Source: a virus. Taken from it: 64,000 nt of DNA. The stretch's first letter is position 1; each line of letters begins with the position of its first letter. This document shows positions 16,466 to 25,056 of this stretch, piece after piece. Under the pieces are notes generated by a model. That model worked only from the letters and a program-made list of their open reading frames with translations, was not told where the DNA came from and searched no databases. The stretch covers positions 1 to 64,000 of IMG/VR virus record IMGVR_UViG_3300021139_000006. One strand, 5' to 3'. A program made the translations under genes and the position numbers.

Positions 16466-19400
16466 TTAGTCTTTGTCTAGTAAATTACCCTCATCTAATA
16501 CAGATAAATCCTTAGGTTTCTCACTTTCAAATAGTTGGATTTTTTTACCAGGTTTGATTTTCTCTAAATCAGATTTCTTCAAACCTTCATTATATATACC
16601 TTTTCTAGGATTAGGTTTTAGGCTATCTTTCTTGTATTTGTCACGCATCTCTTTCTTTCCGAATGGATCTCTTCCAGCAAAAGAGCTATCTGTGCCGTAA
16701 GAAGAAGCGTGTAATACCGGTCTGCCTATAGTCTTTTTCTCATCATATCCATCTGGTACGCTTTCTGGGCCTGAAGCATTGTTTTTGTAAATAGATGCCA
16801 GGTCATGTGGTGTTCCATAAGATACTCCGGATAAAGCTGGGTCATTACCTTCCTGCTCAATCTGAGTGTATCTGAATTTACGTTTAACATCTTCAGCTAT
16901 CAGATCACGCTCCCTATTGATTTGGTCTTCACTCATTTGGAATATATTGTCGTACACCCAATCGGTTGATAACAAATTCTTTTCTTGCATTTGATTGGCT
17001 AAATCAACCTTTTCTTTTAGTAAAGCTATACGTTCTTGCTCATGTAGAATAGAGGGCCTAGCTAAGGTTAAGTCAAAATTAGCTAAGTCAGCATCTTCAT
17101 AACCCAATAAGGTAAGGTGCACCTGTGCTATCTTGTTCAATTGAGTGATAGCCATCCTTTGTATGTACTCTATGGACTTACTAAAAGTCAGAGATAAACC
17201 GGATAAAGTGGAGTTTTTTATAACAACCCCTGCACTTGTAAGGAAATTGTGGTTTTCATTTTTATCATAGACTTCCATGTTGTAAGTGTCCGAAGTGTAG
17301 TCAAGAAACTCGACTGAAACTACTTTATGGTTATATGTTTTTCCTACATAGTTTGTAAGAGGTTCACCTAGTATTTTTTCAAGCCTCTTTACAGCTAACT
17401 TACCACAATTTGTTTTTATTTTAAAATCCTCTAGAGAGTTACATCCTTGTAGCTTTTCTATAAGAGCCTCTTTTCTAAGTATGGTTTCTCTTCCTTTTAC
17501 AAAGCCAAAGTGTTCATTTAAAAACTCAGCCATATTTACACCTGCTATATCAAAAGCTTCTTGAAATATAGTCATATTATACCCCATTTTTGGAGCTAAT
17601 TTATATCTAGTATTTATTTCTGATTTATCCCCTTTATAACTATTAATAAAATCAACTACAGATTGTATACTTGGCCTTTCTATCCATTTATAACTGTTAC
17701 TCCCTCTATTAAAATCTGGATTAGACTCTATCCACTTTCTTTGACCTTCTCTTAGCTTAGCTTCACGTGCAGGAAAAGTTCTATTTGCTACAGATCTTAA
17801 TTTTTCTCTTGTACTGTCTGTAACTTTTTCTATAGCTATCTTACTTTTTTCTTCGAAAGATAAAGATAGCCAAACATTCCTTAATCTGTTTTTAGATTCA
17901 GGATCTTTTTCGCACTGTTTAGCCATATTTTCTTTACCAATTTGAGAGGCTTTCTTCCTATACTCTTCTCCTTGTTTAGTAGCCTTAGCCTTCTCTTTAG
18001 CACTATTTGACCATATACCTTTTTCTGCATTAGCTACATGTATAGCAGAGTGTTCTCTGTAAGTACATCTTTGTAAGTTGTCAGGTTGATTATTATACCT
18101 ATTGTAATCTTTATGATGTACTACAATTAAATCATCCCTTTTAAATTTGCCTTCTTCATTAAAACCATTATTCTCTAATTTATCATTAAAATATTCATCT
18201 ACCATCTTGTGTGTCAATACCCACTTTTCTATATTTGGTTGATAAACATGCTCGTAATCATTTTGATTATTTCTTAATTTTTCAAACTTACGATAAACTG
18301 CTTGAAGAGAGTCCCCTTCTTTCAACTCTTGTGCCTCTACCCTTTCCCCACCTCTTCTTACAAATCCGTGGTCTGGTGTAGTTATAAGACTTTCTCCATT
18401 ATCTAAAGTTACTTTTACTAATTTAGCATTTAACCTTGTCTTTTCAGCTTTTACTACTTTACCGGGTATAATTGCATTTGTTTCTTTATCATAAGAGTAA
18501 ACCCATAAATTAGGATTACCTTCTGATTCAAATAAATCAGCTATCTCTTTTATAGTTTTTTCTGTACCATTTAGTAAAGGTATCTTTGTATCCGGATGTA
18601 AACATTTTCCGTTTAATTCATCAGAATAATTAAGAAATGCCTTAGGTACTTTAAGTGCTGAAAACATCTTATTGATGAAATAGTTCATATCATCCATACC
18701 TGTGTACTCAAGGCCTTTAGCTGTATCAATTCTAGTTAGATTATCTCCACTACGTACGGGAATGTGAAAGTCTTCTAACAAATTCATCATGTTGAACTTG
18801 TAGTTGAATTGCCCAGTTTTGTGATCAAATAATGGTGTACGTTTTTGATTAGATATGTGCTTCTGCATCATAGCATCCACCTCATTTGGAGGAAGATTTC
18901 CTACATTGTAGTAGAATACCCTTTTCTCAGCAGATTTAGTTACACGATGGGTTACTGCAGCATCCTCCATCATGGTATATGCCTTGAATAATTTACGTCC
19001 ATTTTCGAGCCAACTTTTACCATAAGGAAGGAAATTACTGTCCTTCATCAGCCTAAAATGAGCTATCTCATAGTTTTCGTAAATCCTATGATTACGAGAT
19101 TGGTTAATCGAGCTTATACCCCCCATAATTGCTCCTGGGTCCTGTACAAACCTAACATACTCTCCGTTATTAGCGTCTAGGCCTTCTTCCCTTACCATTT
19201 CGTATGGGGATAGGGACTTTACCCCATAAACTCCAAACTGGTCTGATAGACGCAATAAAAGAAAAAAATCACCATACTTACAATATGACCTTATCCACAT
19301 TGGTAAATTGAATTCAACATTCAATACGTTGTAAAAAAGATTGTATAATTCATCTTGTACGTTCTCAGAGGATGACCTGACAGATAGCATTTCATTATTC

Positions 19401-19717
19401 ATCTCATTAGGTTGAGTAGCCTCTTCACATAGTATGTCTAAAGCGGGTCCAACTAATGCATCTAAGTCCATTGCTTCGTAGTCTAGGTATAGTTGTGCTC
19501 TTGTTATCTGCATCCCATAGCCTATACCTGGCTCTATTAGAGAACTATTAGAGTACAGTCTGGTATATCTATTTGCAAGCGTATTTTGTTGTAAATTTCC
19601 AAATGCTTGTATGTTATTGAAATCAGATACTTTCAAGAACTTACCTCCTGCCCTTTTAATTATAGTATCGGTAGTAAACTTCTGTTTTAGTTGTGCAAAT
19701 AAAGCTTTATTAGCCAT
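16466..19717 (-). CDS. gp20: portal vertex protein, gp20-like, interrupted by an in-frame intein
   Basis: The reading frame has 1083 codons. Residues 1-371 and 836-1083 are the extein, which joins to about 619 residues, a usual size for T4-type portals. Portal features include YLDYEAMDLDALVGPALDIL near residue 77, SPYEMVREEG near 170, a long central part with YFINKMFSALKVPKAF, and after the insert STLSGLSLTFSKSIEYIQRM. The protein would form the dodecameric DNA channel at one head vertex. The insert at residues 372-835 begins with Cys and ends with Asn before Ser836, matching protein splicing boundaries. It sits between the terminase and the core genes, the T4 order. Splicing is inferred, not shown. 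Confidence 0.92.
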   Translation of the reverse strand: MANKALFAQLKQKFTTDTIIKRAGGKFLKVSDFNNIQAFGNLQQNTLANRYTRLYSNSSLIEPGIGYGMQITRAQLYLDYEAMDLDALVGPALDILCEEATQPNEMNNEMLSVRSSSENVQDELYNLFYNVLNVEFNLPMWIRSYCKYGDFFLLLRLSDQFGVYGVKSLSPYEMVREEGLDANNGEYVRFVQDPGAIMGGISSINQSRNHRIYENYEIAHFRLMKDSNFLPYGKSWLENGRKLFKAYTMMEDAAVTHRVTKSAEKRVFYYNVGNLPPNEVDAMMQKHISNQKRTPLFDHKTGQFNYKFNMMNLLEDFHIPVRSGDNLTRIDTAKGLEYTGMDDMNYFINKMFSALKVPKAFLNYSDELNGKCLHPDTKIPLLNGTEKTIKEIADLFESEGNPNLWVYSYDKETNAIIPGKVVKAEKTRLNAKLVKVTLDNGESLITTPDHGFVRRGGERVEAQELKEGDSLQAVYRKFEKLRNNQNDYEHVYQPNIEKWVLTHKMVDEYFNDKLENNGFNEEGKFKRDDLIVVHHKDYNRYNNQPDNLQRCTYREHSAIHVANAEKGIWSNSAKEKAKATKQGEEYRKKASQIGKENMAKQCEKDPESKNRLRNVWLSLSFEEKSKIAIEKVTDSTREKLRSVANRTFPAREAKLREGQRKWIESNPDFNRGSNSYKWIERPSIQSVVDFINSYKGDKSEINTRYKLAPKMGYNMTIFQEAFDIAGVNMAEFLNEHFGFVKGRETILRKEALIEKLQGCNSLEDFKIKTNCGKLAVKRLEKILGEPLTNYVGKTYNHKVVSVEFLDYTSDTYNMEVYDKNENHNFLTSAGVVIKNSTLSGLSLTFSKSIEYIQRMAITQLNKIAQVHLTLLGYEDADLANFDLTLARPSILHEQERIALLKEKVDLANQMQEKNLLSTDWVYDNIFQMSEDQINRERDLIAEDVKRKFRYTQIEQEGNDPALSGVSYGTPHDLASIYKNNASGPESVPDGYDEKKTIGRPVLHASSYGTDSSFAGRDPFGKKEMRDKYKKDSLKPNPRKGIYNEGLKKSDLEKIKPGKKIQLFESEKPKDLSVLDEGNLLDKD
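17213..18604 (-). mobile_element. intein with HNH homing endonuclease inside the portal gene
   Basis: The 464-residue insert begins CLHPDTKIPLLNGTEKTIKE (block A), has LVKVTLDNGESLITTPDHGF (block B, with the TxxH-type TPDH), then an HNH nuclease part with HHKDYNRYNNQPDNLQ and CTYREH at about portal residues 534-556, then DNA-binding-like repeats, and ends with NFLTSAGVVIKN (block G) before Ser836. The penultimate residue is Lys rather than the usual His. It would splice itself out of the portal precursor and could home into intein-less portal genes. The insertion point lies inside GK/STLSG, a conserved part of portals, which suits a homing site. Confidence 0.9.
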
Positions 19718-19738
19718 GTTATGTTCTTTTGTATTGTT

Positions 19739-19746
19739 ATAAATAT
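19739..19746 (-). promoter_or_regulatory. candidate late promoter element
   Basis: ATATTTAT followed by AACAAT on the minus strand, 21 bases before the portal ATG at 19717. Confidence 0.5.
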
Positions 19747-19749
19747 AAT

Positions 19750-21390
19750 TTAACTACCAAGTACCCAAGAATAATCTTCCATTTCACCCGTTACAGGATT
19801 TGGCATTAGGTAATTACTTGCCCTCCTATCTATATTGCTACGTATAACAGTCTGAGGTGTTGTTGATTTTATAGATCCAAGACATGCTCTTTGCATATCT
19901 GTACTGTTTGATGCGTAGGCTAATGCGGTACCTCTCAGGTAAGTTCCTATTGCTAATGGAATCAACAAGTCATCGTTAGCCCCAGATTTAGCTACAGGTT
20001 TAGGACCTTTCCAAACAAATGCCCTCATTTCAGCATAAGCCCTTTTAGACCTTATTTTTATAGATTTTTCTTCTACAGCATTCTTGAATGATTGCAGCAT
20101 GGGAATCCTAGTGGAGGTTGATGTGGTAAATCCAGGGGTCATCTTGTCTTCATCCATGTATTTGTTTAAATATTGACTAACATTGGTTGTATCACCCTTT
20201 AACGACTTGTATACATTCCTGTATCCAGAATCAGTAACGTAACTGCAGGTGGTATTACCTATGCCTGTATTTTCCGCTATAAGTAGTGCATTATTATACT
20301 CTATGCATACCGATACAGCGAAATTTGCCAGTTCCTTAGGTCCCATATCCCCCATATATTCACCTATTTGGTCTCCATTTAATAAATCTATTATCTGCAT
20401 GGTGGAATAATCTAACCCATCACCTCTGGAGGTATCTAGTATAACCGCACAGTTGGCTACTTCTTCTGGGAATTTCCATATCCAGAATGCATTATCCCTT
20501 CCTCTTGCCTGTACAGGCTCTTCTAAATTGGCTTTTACCCAATCTAAATCTTCTGGCTCAAAGAATGTGTTACCTGAGCTAATCATCTCGGCGTCACATT
20601 CTTGTTTTGCAAGACGTTTACCAAGCTCTTGATCTTGTTTATCTCTCCACTCCTGTGTATGCTCTGGGTGAACTCTCCAGTCTAACTTTATGGGCAGGTA
20701 TTCATTATTACCTAGCTCTGCTTTTGAGTATAAATCTGCGAATTTATTCTCTGTACCTTCTGGGGTTGATAATACTATACACTTACCTCCTGTAGCTAGT
20801 GTTTGTTGAGCTGCTGCATAAGTCTCCTCTGCGTCTTCCACGAATGCAAACTCATCATAAATAAGAAAAGAGGCTGTCTTACCTCTAGCAGAGTTCTTAG
20901 CTCCGGATATTACCTCAATCTTTGATCCGTTAGATGATACTACTTTCTTTTGGTTTTCTTCTTTGGTAGTTGAATTGGATAATTCAATCATCCATTTAGG
21001 TAACTCCTCAAAAGCAAACTTAAATTTATCCATTACGGCTTTAGCCATATTGGTAGTTGGAGCCATACAGAGTATGGAGGAGTCATTTTTAAATAGAAAT
21101 AGCCAAAGTGCGTATGCTGAAGCTAAAGTGGTAACACCTAGCTGACGGCTTTTAAGGATAATGATGCGGTCCCTGGTGTGCATCAGATGTAAAAGCTTCC
21201 TTTGGAAAGGGTATAATTGGAATTTACTTCTACCTCCGGACGTGGTCTGAATCCACACATAGGTTAATATGAAGTATTCAGGGGATTCCATACACTTTTT
21301 GTACTCTGATAAAGCTAGTTCTTTCAGGTTTATAGGTCTGGCTGCTGGTGTATTAGGTGTTTCTGGTTTTTTGTTAACTGCTTTTGCCAA
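19750..21390 (-). CDS. gp17: terminase large subunit, gp17-like
   Basis: The 546-residue protein has an ATPase half and a nuclease half. Motifs: a Walker A-type KSRQLGVTT (residues 80-88, lysine at the front rather than before Thr), Walker B FLIYDE (Asp179, Glu180), the coupling motif STPEGT (208-213), and nuclease acidic residues Asp319 (ILDTSRGDG), Glu373 (IAENTGIG) and Asp473/474 (GANDDLL). It packages DNA into the prohead through the portal encoded next. The start is TTG at 21390; no ATG precedes it before an in-frame stop, and the first internal Met is residue 34. The start overlaps the 51-residue gene by 17 bases. Confidence 0.95.
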   Translation of the reverse strand: MAKAVNKKPETPNTPAARPINLKELALSEYKKCMESPEYFILTYVWIQTTSGGRSKFQLYPFQRKLLHLMHTRDRIIILKSRQLGVTTLASAYALWLFLFKNDSSILCMAPTTNMAKAVMDKFKFAFEELPKWMIELSNSTTKEENQKKVVSSNGSKIEVISGAKNSARGKTASFLIYDEFAFVEDAEETYAAAQQTLATGGKCIVLSTPEGTENKFADLYSKAELGNNEYLPIKLDWRVHPEHTQEWRDKQDQELGKRLAKQECDAEMISSGNTFFEPEDLDWVKANLEEPVQARGRDNAFWIWKFPEEVANCAVILDTSRGDGLDYSTMQIIDLLNGDQIGEYMGDMGPKELANFAVSVCIEYNNALLIAENTGIGNTTCSYVTDSGYRNVYKSLKGDTTNVSQYLNKYMDEDKMTPGFTTSTSTRIPMLQSFKNAVEEKSIKIRSKRAYAEMRAFVWKGPKPVAKSGANDDLLIPLAIGTYLRGTALAYASNSTDMQRACLGSIKSTTPQTVIRSNIDRRASNYLMPNPVTGEMEDYSWVLGS

Positions 21391-21529
21391 TTGGTTCTTT
21401 TTTCTTTTGATATTTTTCTCTAGCCTTAGCGTCTATTACAGCTTTGTTCCGTGTGTAATAACGCTTGGTAGCTTCGTTTTTAGCTTCTTTTACCTGCTCT
21501 TCGGTTGTATATTTTTTAGTCCTTCCCAT
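21374..21529 (-). CDS. 51-residue basic protein between the two terminase-type genes
   Basis: The frame starts at ATG 21529 and ends in TAA at 21374-21376. It encodes a Lys/Arg/Glu-rich helical protein that starts MGRTKKYTTEEQVKEAKNEA and has RYYTRNK in the middle. This style (RKY.TEEE...A..R...YY.RNK) is common in the N-terminal part of phage HNH proteins and in small standalone phage proteins of unknown role. It fills the gap between the terminase paralogue (stop at 21533) and the large terminase, overlapping the latter by 17 bases. Its location would also suit a small packaging factor, but nothing in the sequence shows that. Confidence 0.55.
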   Translation of the reverse strand: MGRTKKYTTEEQVKEAKNEATKRYYTRNKAVIDAKAREKYQKKKEPIGKSS

Positions 21530-21532
21530 TAC

Positions 21533-22291
21533 CTACAATTCAAAATTGTTTATATGTTGAAGGGCTCCGTTATCTATGTAATAGCAAGAATGGGCTTCTA
21601 CTTTTGCTTTTTCTTTGCCTTTCTTAGCTACTTTTTTATTAAACCATTTTTCAGTTCTTTGCTTGCTTATGTTACTTGGTATCTCTATGTACTGACCTTC
21701 AAATTCTCCTTCACGAGCTGCTACACACTGTTCAAGAAATTCAGATTTATGGTATAAAGTTGAGGCTGTTACTAAACATCCTTTTGGTTTCAATTTCTCT
21801 TTTAATCTTTCTTGTGTTTCTCTTAAAGTTGTCACAAAATCTGCGTTTTCTATTATAGCTAGGTCTATTTCATCTTCTGGTATTTCTTCGGATGGGTCTA
21901 TTATGTACAACTTAGAACCGTTTTTTAGCTCAATATAGAATGGGGTCTGTGATTCAACAATTACAAAGATAGGCAATTTATTGAAAGAATACATTAGTAG
22001 GTCAATAAATTCTTTGGCTATTATCTTGCTAACACTTGTTACTACTATTTTTGTGTTCGGTCTGAATACCATCATCCAGGCAGAGTATGATGTAAGCATG
22101 GTAGTTACACCTACCTTCCGAGCAGAGTTGATGAGTATTTCCTTTGTCTTCGGGATTAATCTAGTGATCTGCCATTGGTATTTTTTAGGAATTATCAATT
22201 CAATCCTGTGGCCATAACTCATCACTTTCCATTCATTCAGAAAGAAATCTTCAAATGAGGATGAATATTTTTGATAAAGGCTTTGACTCAT
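21533..22291 (-). CDS. degenerate terminase ATPase-domain paralogue
   Basis: The 252-residue protein aligns by eye with the ATPase half of the adjacent large terminase: INSARKVGVTTMLTSYSAW against LKSRQLGVTTLASAYALW, KLPIF against ELPKWM, NGSKLYII against NGSKIEVI, and CLVTASTLYHKSEF against CIVLSTPEGTENKF. The Walker B position reads DLAIIENADFV where the true terminase has FLIYDEFAFV, so the catalytic Asp-Glu is replaced by Glu-Asn. The nuclease half is absent. It could be a non-catalytic packaging partner or regulator that arose by duplication. No small terminase subunit is otherwise recognised in the window. Its start overlaps the end of the membrane protein gene by 4 bases. Confidence 0.65.
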   Translation of the reverse strand: MSQSLYQKYSSSFEDFFLNEWKVMSYGHRIELIIPKKYQWQITRLIPKTKEILINSARKVGVTTMLTSYSAWMMVFRPNTKIVVTSVSKIIAKEFIDLLMYSFNKLPIFVIVESQTPFYIELKNGSKLYIIDPSEEIPEDEIDLAIIENADFVTTLRETQERLKEKLKPKGCLVTASTLYHKSEFLEQCVAAREGEFEGQYIEIPSNISKQRTEKWFNKKVAKKGKEKAKVEAHSCYYIDNGALQHINNFEL

Positions 22292-22905
22292 AACTTTACT
22301 TTCCAGTAGGTTCCTACACCGTACACAATCTTACCTGTTATATCTACCCCTGCTTTTACCTGGAATAATCTGTCAGATTTGGTCTTGTAGATAAGTCCGG
22401 CCTCTGCTGAATTTACTAATGAAGGAAGGTTACCATTAAGTGCTCCTCCTACATACAGTTGATTCTTAGGTATACAAGGTTCTTTTATGGTTATGGTGTT
22501 GGTAATTGTTGGGTATTTGAAATTTAATATATATCCTACCCCTTTTATTTTATTCTTGAATATGGTATCCATGATGTATACCTTGGAACTATCAAATTTG
22601 ATAGAGTCTTTGTATATGTTCTCTGCTAAGAACATGTCTCTTAGAGATTCAAATTGAGTTCTTAGTTTACTGTAGTTTGTGTCTGGTATAAAAAAAGTAT
22701 CCTTTGATTTAACCACATAAGGAATTGTCTTTGTAATAGTTGGACTTGAGCCTTTTATGGTGTCTCTATGAGCCAACCATTGGGTGTCTCGTACTATTGT
22801 TACGGTTGGTCCTGGTATTGTAATGTTTCCACAACGTTGTAGAAGCATGACAAATAGTAAAACTAAGCATATGATGCTTAATAGGTTTTGTTTTATGTAA
22901 TTCAT
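22288..22905 (-). CDS. membrane-anchored protein of unknown function
   Basis: The 205-residue protein starts with a clear hydrophobic segment (about residues 8-24, ending LLQRC) followed by a polar, beta-type periplasmic part. The last 60 residues (from about YVGGALNGN to YWKVKL) look like a small beta-sheet domain with outer-membrane-protein style alternation. Cys25 right after the hydrophobic segment might be lipidated but the lipobox is not canonical. It sits upstream of the terminase genes. A lysis or envelope role is possible but unproven. Confidence 0.6.
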   Translation of the reverse strand: MNYIKQNLLSIICLVLLFVMLLQRCGNITIPGPTVTIVRDTQWLAHRDTIKGSSPTITKTIPYVVKSKDTFFIPDTNYSKLRTQFESLRDMFLAENIYKDSIKFDSSKVYIMDTIFKNKIKGVGYILNFKYPTITNTITIKEPCIPKNQLYVGGALNGNLPSLVNSAEAGLIYKTKSDRLFQVKAGVDITGKIVYGVGTYWKVKL

Positions 22906-22938
22906 AATGTTAGAGATAGGGGGAATTACCCTACACTA

Positions 22939-22958
22939 ATAAATATCAAGATAAATAT
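22939..22958 (-). promoter_or_regulatory. two tandem candidate late promoter elements
   Basis: Two copies of ATATTTAT on the minus strand, at 22951-22958 and 22939-22946, lie 12 bases apart before the ATG at 22905. This is the only tandem pair and it heads the terminase-portal-head gene run, so the unit may be strongly expressed. Confidence 0.5.
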
Positions 22959-22965
22959 CATTAGA

Positions 22966-23373
22966 CTATTTTCCAGACTTTAGCTTCTCAGTATAGCCTC
23001 TCATAAGAGTATTCCCCATTAGATAAGCTTCATCTTCCATTTCTTTTAAGTGTTCGGAACCTTTTGTGTAATCGTCTGATACCCCACCTATCTTATCCTC
23101 AGCTAAGTCTCCTCTGTGCCCTTGCAATACATGAATAAATTCATGTGAACAAGTTCTTAAACAGTCTTTAGGAGAACGCCCATTTGTGAATATAACTACA
23201 ACGTTTTGTTCAGGGTCATAGTAACCTGTTTTATCCAGTATATCGTCTGGGTTATTCTCATTTGAGAATATGATTTGAGGATAAGGTTTAAGATTAAACC
23301 CTTGTTGTCTGAAATAAAGAACAAGTCCTGCTATATGTTGCTTAAGTGATTGGAGTTGGGATGGTGTCATCAT
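22966..23373 (-). CDS. small HExxH metallopeptidase-like protein
   Basis: The 135-residue protein carries SHEFIHVLQGH with a zinc-binding HExxH (His77, Glu78, His81), followed about 30 residues later by EMEDEAY, whose Glu could be the third metal ligand as in gluzincins. The preceding segment is a predicted beta strand (VVVIFTNG). The size fits a minimal metallopeptidase domain. It overlaps the upstream gene by one base. Substrate and role are unknown; it lies among candidate capsid-packaged proteins, so action on host or virion proteins is possible. Confidence 0.65.
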   Translation of the reverse strand: MMTPSQLQSLKQHIAGLVLYFRQQGFNLKPYPQIIFSNENNPDDILDKTGYYDPEQNVVVIFTNGRSPKDCLRTCSHEFIHVLQGHRGDLAEDKIGGVSDDYTKGSEHLKEMEDEAYLMGNTLMRGYTEKLKSGK

Positions 23374-23909
23374 TAGCTTTCTGTTTCTGGTTCTTTTGGA
23401 TTAGGGCCGGCTGGTGCCTCTTCAGTAGGAGTTCCCCCCTTTTCTATTGCTTGTGTTTCTAAGTCTGGATTCTTGGTGTCTATTGGGTTTTGTCTTAAGG
23501 CTATACCTATTTGGTCTAGGCATTGTTCATACTGGGAACCTACTCCTAAATCGTATATTTTACCTAGAACTCTAGCTCTGAAGTAATCTGATGGAGTGTA
23601 GTTCTTAGGGTTGCTTACCATACTTGGTGTGGGATCATATTTCAAATCCATGTAATTGGAGTTCTTGAATATGATACGGAAGGTGGTAGGTCTTTTTTGT
23701 ATGACTTTGATATCAGTAACGATATCTTTTATTTCTTTGTCGGTAATTGGACTAGGTTCTTTTTGAGATGTAAGAGTACGCATTAGAGTATACCTCAACT
23801 TAGGTGATTTAGACAAAACCTTGTCCATATCAGATTCTTCTGCCTCTTGTGATTGTATATCTGCCTCCGCTATATATTTACGGAAATTTTGAAAAGTAAA
23901 GTCTGGCAC
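23373..23909 (-). CDS. candidate internal head protein with capsid-targeting-like N-terminus
   Basis: The 178-residue protein has no family I recognise. Its N-terminus reads FQNFRKYIAEADIQ, which resembles the T4 capsid-targeting sequence of internal proteins (YQEFIAEA) cut by gp21 after IAE. The middle has a beta-type part (TFRIIFKNSNYMDLKY) and the C-terminus is Pro/Glu-rich and probably disordered. Packaging into the head is inferred from the leader only. The gene is tightly linked to the metallopeptidase gene. Confidence 0.6.
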   Translation of the reverse strand: MPDFTFQNFRKYIAEADIQSQEAEESDMDKVLSKSPKLRYTLMRTLTSQKEPSPITDKEIKDIVTDIKVIQKRPTTFRIIFKNSNYMDLKYDPTPSMVSNPKNYTPSDYFRARVLGKIYDLGVGSQYEQCLDQIGIALRQNPIDTKNPDLETQAIEKGGTPTEEAPAGPNPKEPETES

Positions 23910-23913
23910 TATA

Positions 23914-24588
23914 TTAAAATTTTGGTAGTTTTTGGATATCCTTCTGGAGGTAATATATTAAGTCCACAAGCTGTTGAATATGGTCTATTTGCTCTTCAGA
24001 TAGTATATGTTTTTTATTTACCCATACAAGACTTACCATACCTTCGTATACGGTACCTCCTATCTTGAAGTCATATGACATTGCAATCTGGTATCTCTCC
24101 ATCATTCTTTTGTCATCTCCGTCTAATTCGTCTGTTTCGATAACTGCGTAACCTTCTTGTGATTTGTCTACTTTATCTAGGATAGTTCTGAAATAACCTG
24201 CCGGTATGTTTTGGAATGTGTCTATAAGTGGTGCTACAATTCCATCTGTTTTCTCTTCAATCATCGAAACAAAATTCATTGAAAACCCGAAATGTGTTTT
24301 AGTTCCGTTATGATATGCATACAAGCAAGCTCTGGAACATTCTGTATAACCTTGTAATTGTATTAAGATTTCTTTTATCTTCTTTTGAATGTCGTTATTG
24401 TGCTGTAACGACTTGTCTATTTGTTGATTTTTCCTCTCCTCTTCTTTTCTTAGTCTTCGTCTTGCTACTGATTTCTCTACTGCATCTTTTATATAAACCC
24501 CTAGAACTGTTACTATACTTGTAAATGCTGCTATTATTAAGTTAGTTGAGTTGTACTGAACTTGGAGGATTATTTCGTTAATCATCAT
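23914..24588 (-). CDS. membrane-anchored coiled-coil protein with GAF-like domain
   Basis: The 224-residue protein has an N-terminal membrane segment (about residues 16-33), a charged coiled coil (about 38-75, RRRLRKEEERKNQQ), and a C-terminal domain starting CSRACLYAYHNGTKTHFGFS that looks like a GAF-type sensor fold. Proteins with this layout are seen in Bacteroidota phages without a known role. An ATATTTAT copy lies 79 bases upstream, inside the preceding gene (24668-24675), and could act as its promoter. Function unknown. Confidence 0.55.
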   Translation of the reverse strand: MMINEIILQVQYNSTNLIIAAFTSIVTVLGVYIKDAVEKSVARRRLRKEEERKNQQIDKSLQHNNDIQKKIKEILIQLQGYTECSRACLYAYHNGTKTHFGFSMNFVSMIEEKTDGIVAPLIDTFQNIPAGYFRTILDKVDKSQEGYAVIETDELDGDDKRMMERYQIAMSYDFKIGGTVYEGMVSLVWVNKKHILSEEQIDHIQQLVDLIYYLQKDIQKLPKF

Positions 24589-24591
24589 GAG

Positions 24592-24858
24592 TTATATGTG
24601 CAGTTTAGTTACTTTTATTTTAAGGTTATCGGTTCCTTTTATTAATCTATGGAAAATATCTCTCTTAATAAATATAGGTTTGTCTATAATGGCAGGTAAC
24701 TCGTCATCTATTTGAATCTTCCAATCTGTGGTGTGTAGTGGTTCAACTATACGATCTTCTCTGTCTCTGTGCCAGACCAGCTCTTCTTCAGGTACTTCTT
24801 GGGAAAATTCTCTAATATAATAGTCTTGTTCTTTCAGTTCGGTAAATGGATATTGCAT
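24592..24858 (-). CDS. small cupin-like phage protein
   Basis: The 88-residue protein reads ELVWHRDREDRIVEPL, then WKIQIDDELPAIIDKPIFI, then FHRLIKGTDNLKIKV. The pattern (LVWHRD.EDR.V......W..Q.D..LP.....I.KG) is one I associate with small single-domain cupin-like proteins in T4-like and marine phages. The function is unknown; the His residues could bind a metal. It is the first gene of its unit, preceded by a host-type promoter at 24863-24870 and a perfect palindrome at 24876-24898. Confidence 0.6.
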   Translation of the reverse strand: MQYPFTELKEQDYYIREFSQEVPEEELVWHRDREDRIVEPLHTTDWKIQIDDELPAIIDKPIFIKRDIFHRLIKGTDNLKIKVTKLHI

Positions 24859-24862
24859 TGTG

Positions 24863-24870
24863 CAAAAATA
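24863..24870 (-). promoter_or_regulatory. host-type -7 box TATTTTTG
   Basis: TATTTTTG on the minus strand fits the Bacteroidota TAnnTTTG box and lies just before the ATG at 24858. No clear TTTG -33 box was seen at the right distance; the expected place is filled by a palindrome. Confidence 0.45.
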
Positions 24871-24875
24871 AGTAT

Positions 24876-24898
24876 TAATTCGGATATTTTCCGAATTA
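24876..24898. promoter_or_regulatory. 9-bp perfect inverted repeat, candidate operator
   Basis: TAATTCGGA/TCCGAATTA with a 5-base loop TATTT sits immediately upstream of the TATTTTTG box. Its place over the promoter spacer and -33 region suits an operator for a dimeric repressor. It is not followed by a T-run, so it is not a terminator. Confidence 0.45.
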
Positions 24899-25056
24899 TT
24901 GATAATGGATTATCATTTTTTCTAGTAAATTTGATAATGATTAAATTACACCACCCCTTTTAGCGAGGTCTCCTTCGCTGTTAAAAGTATCTAGAATTCA
25001 ATCTGATTAAGGTTTTTGAATAATATTTTGTCGCAAATTTATACTATAATTGAGAC

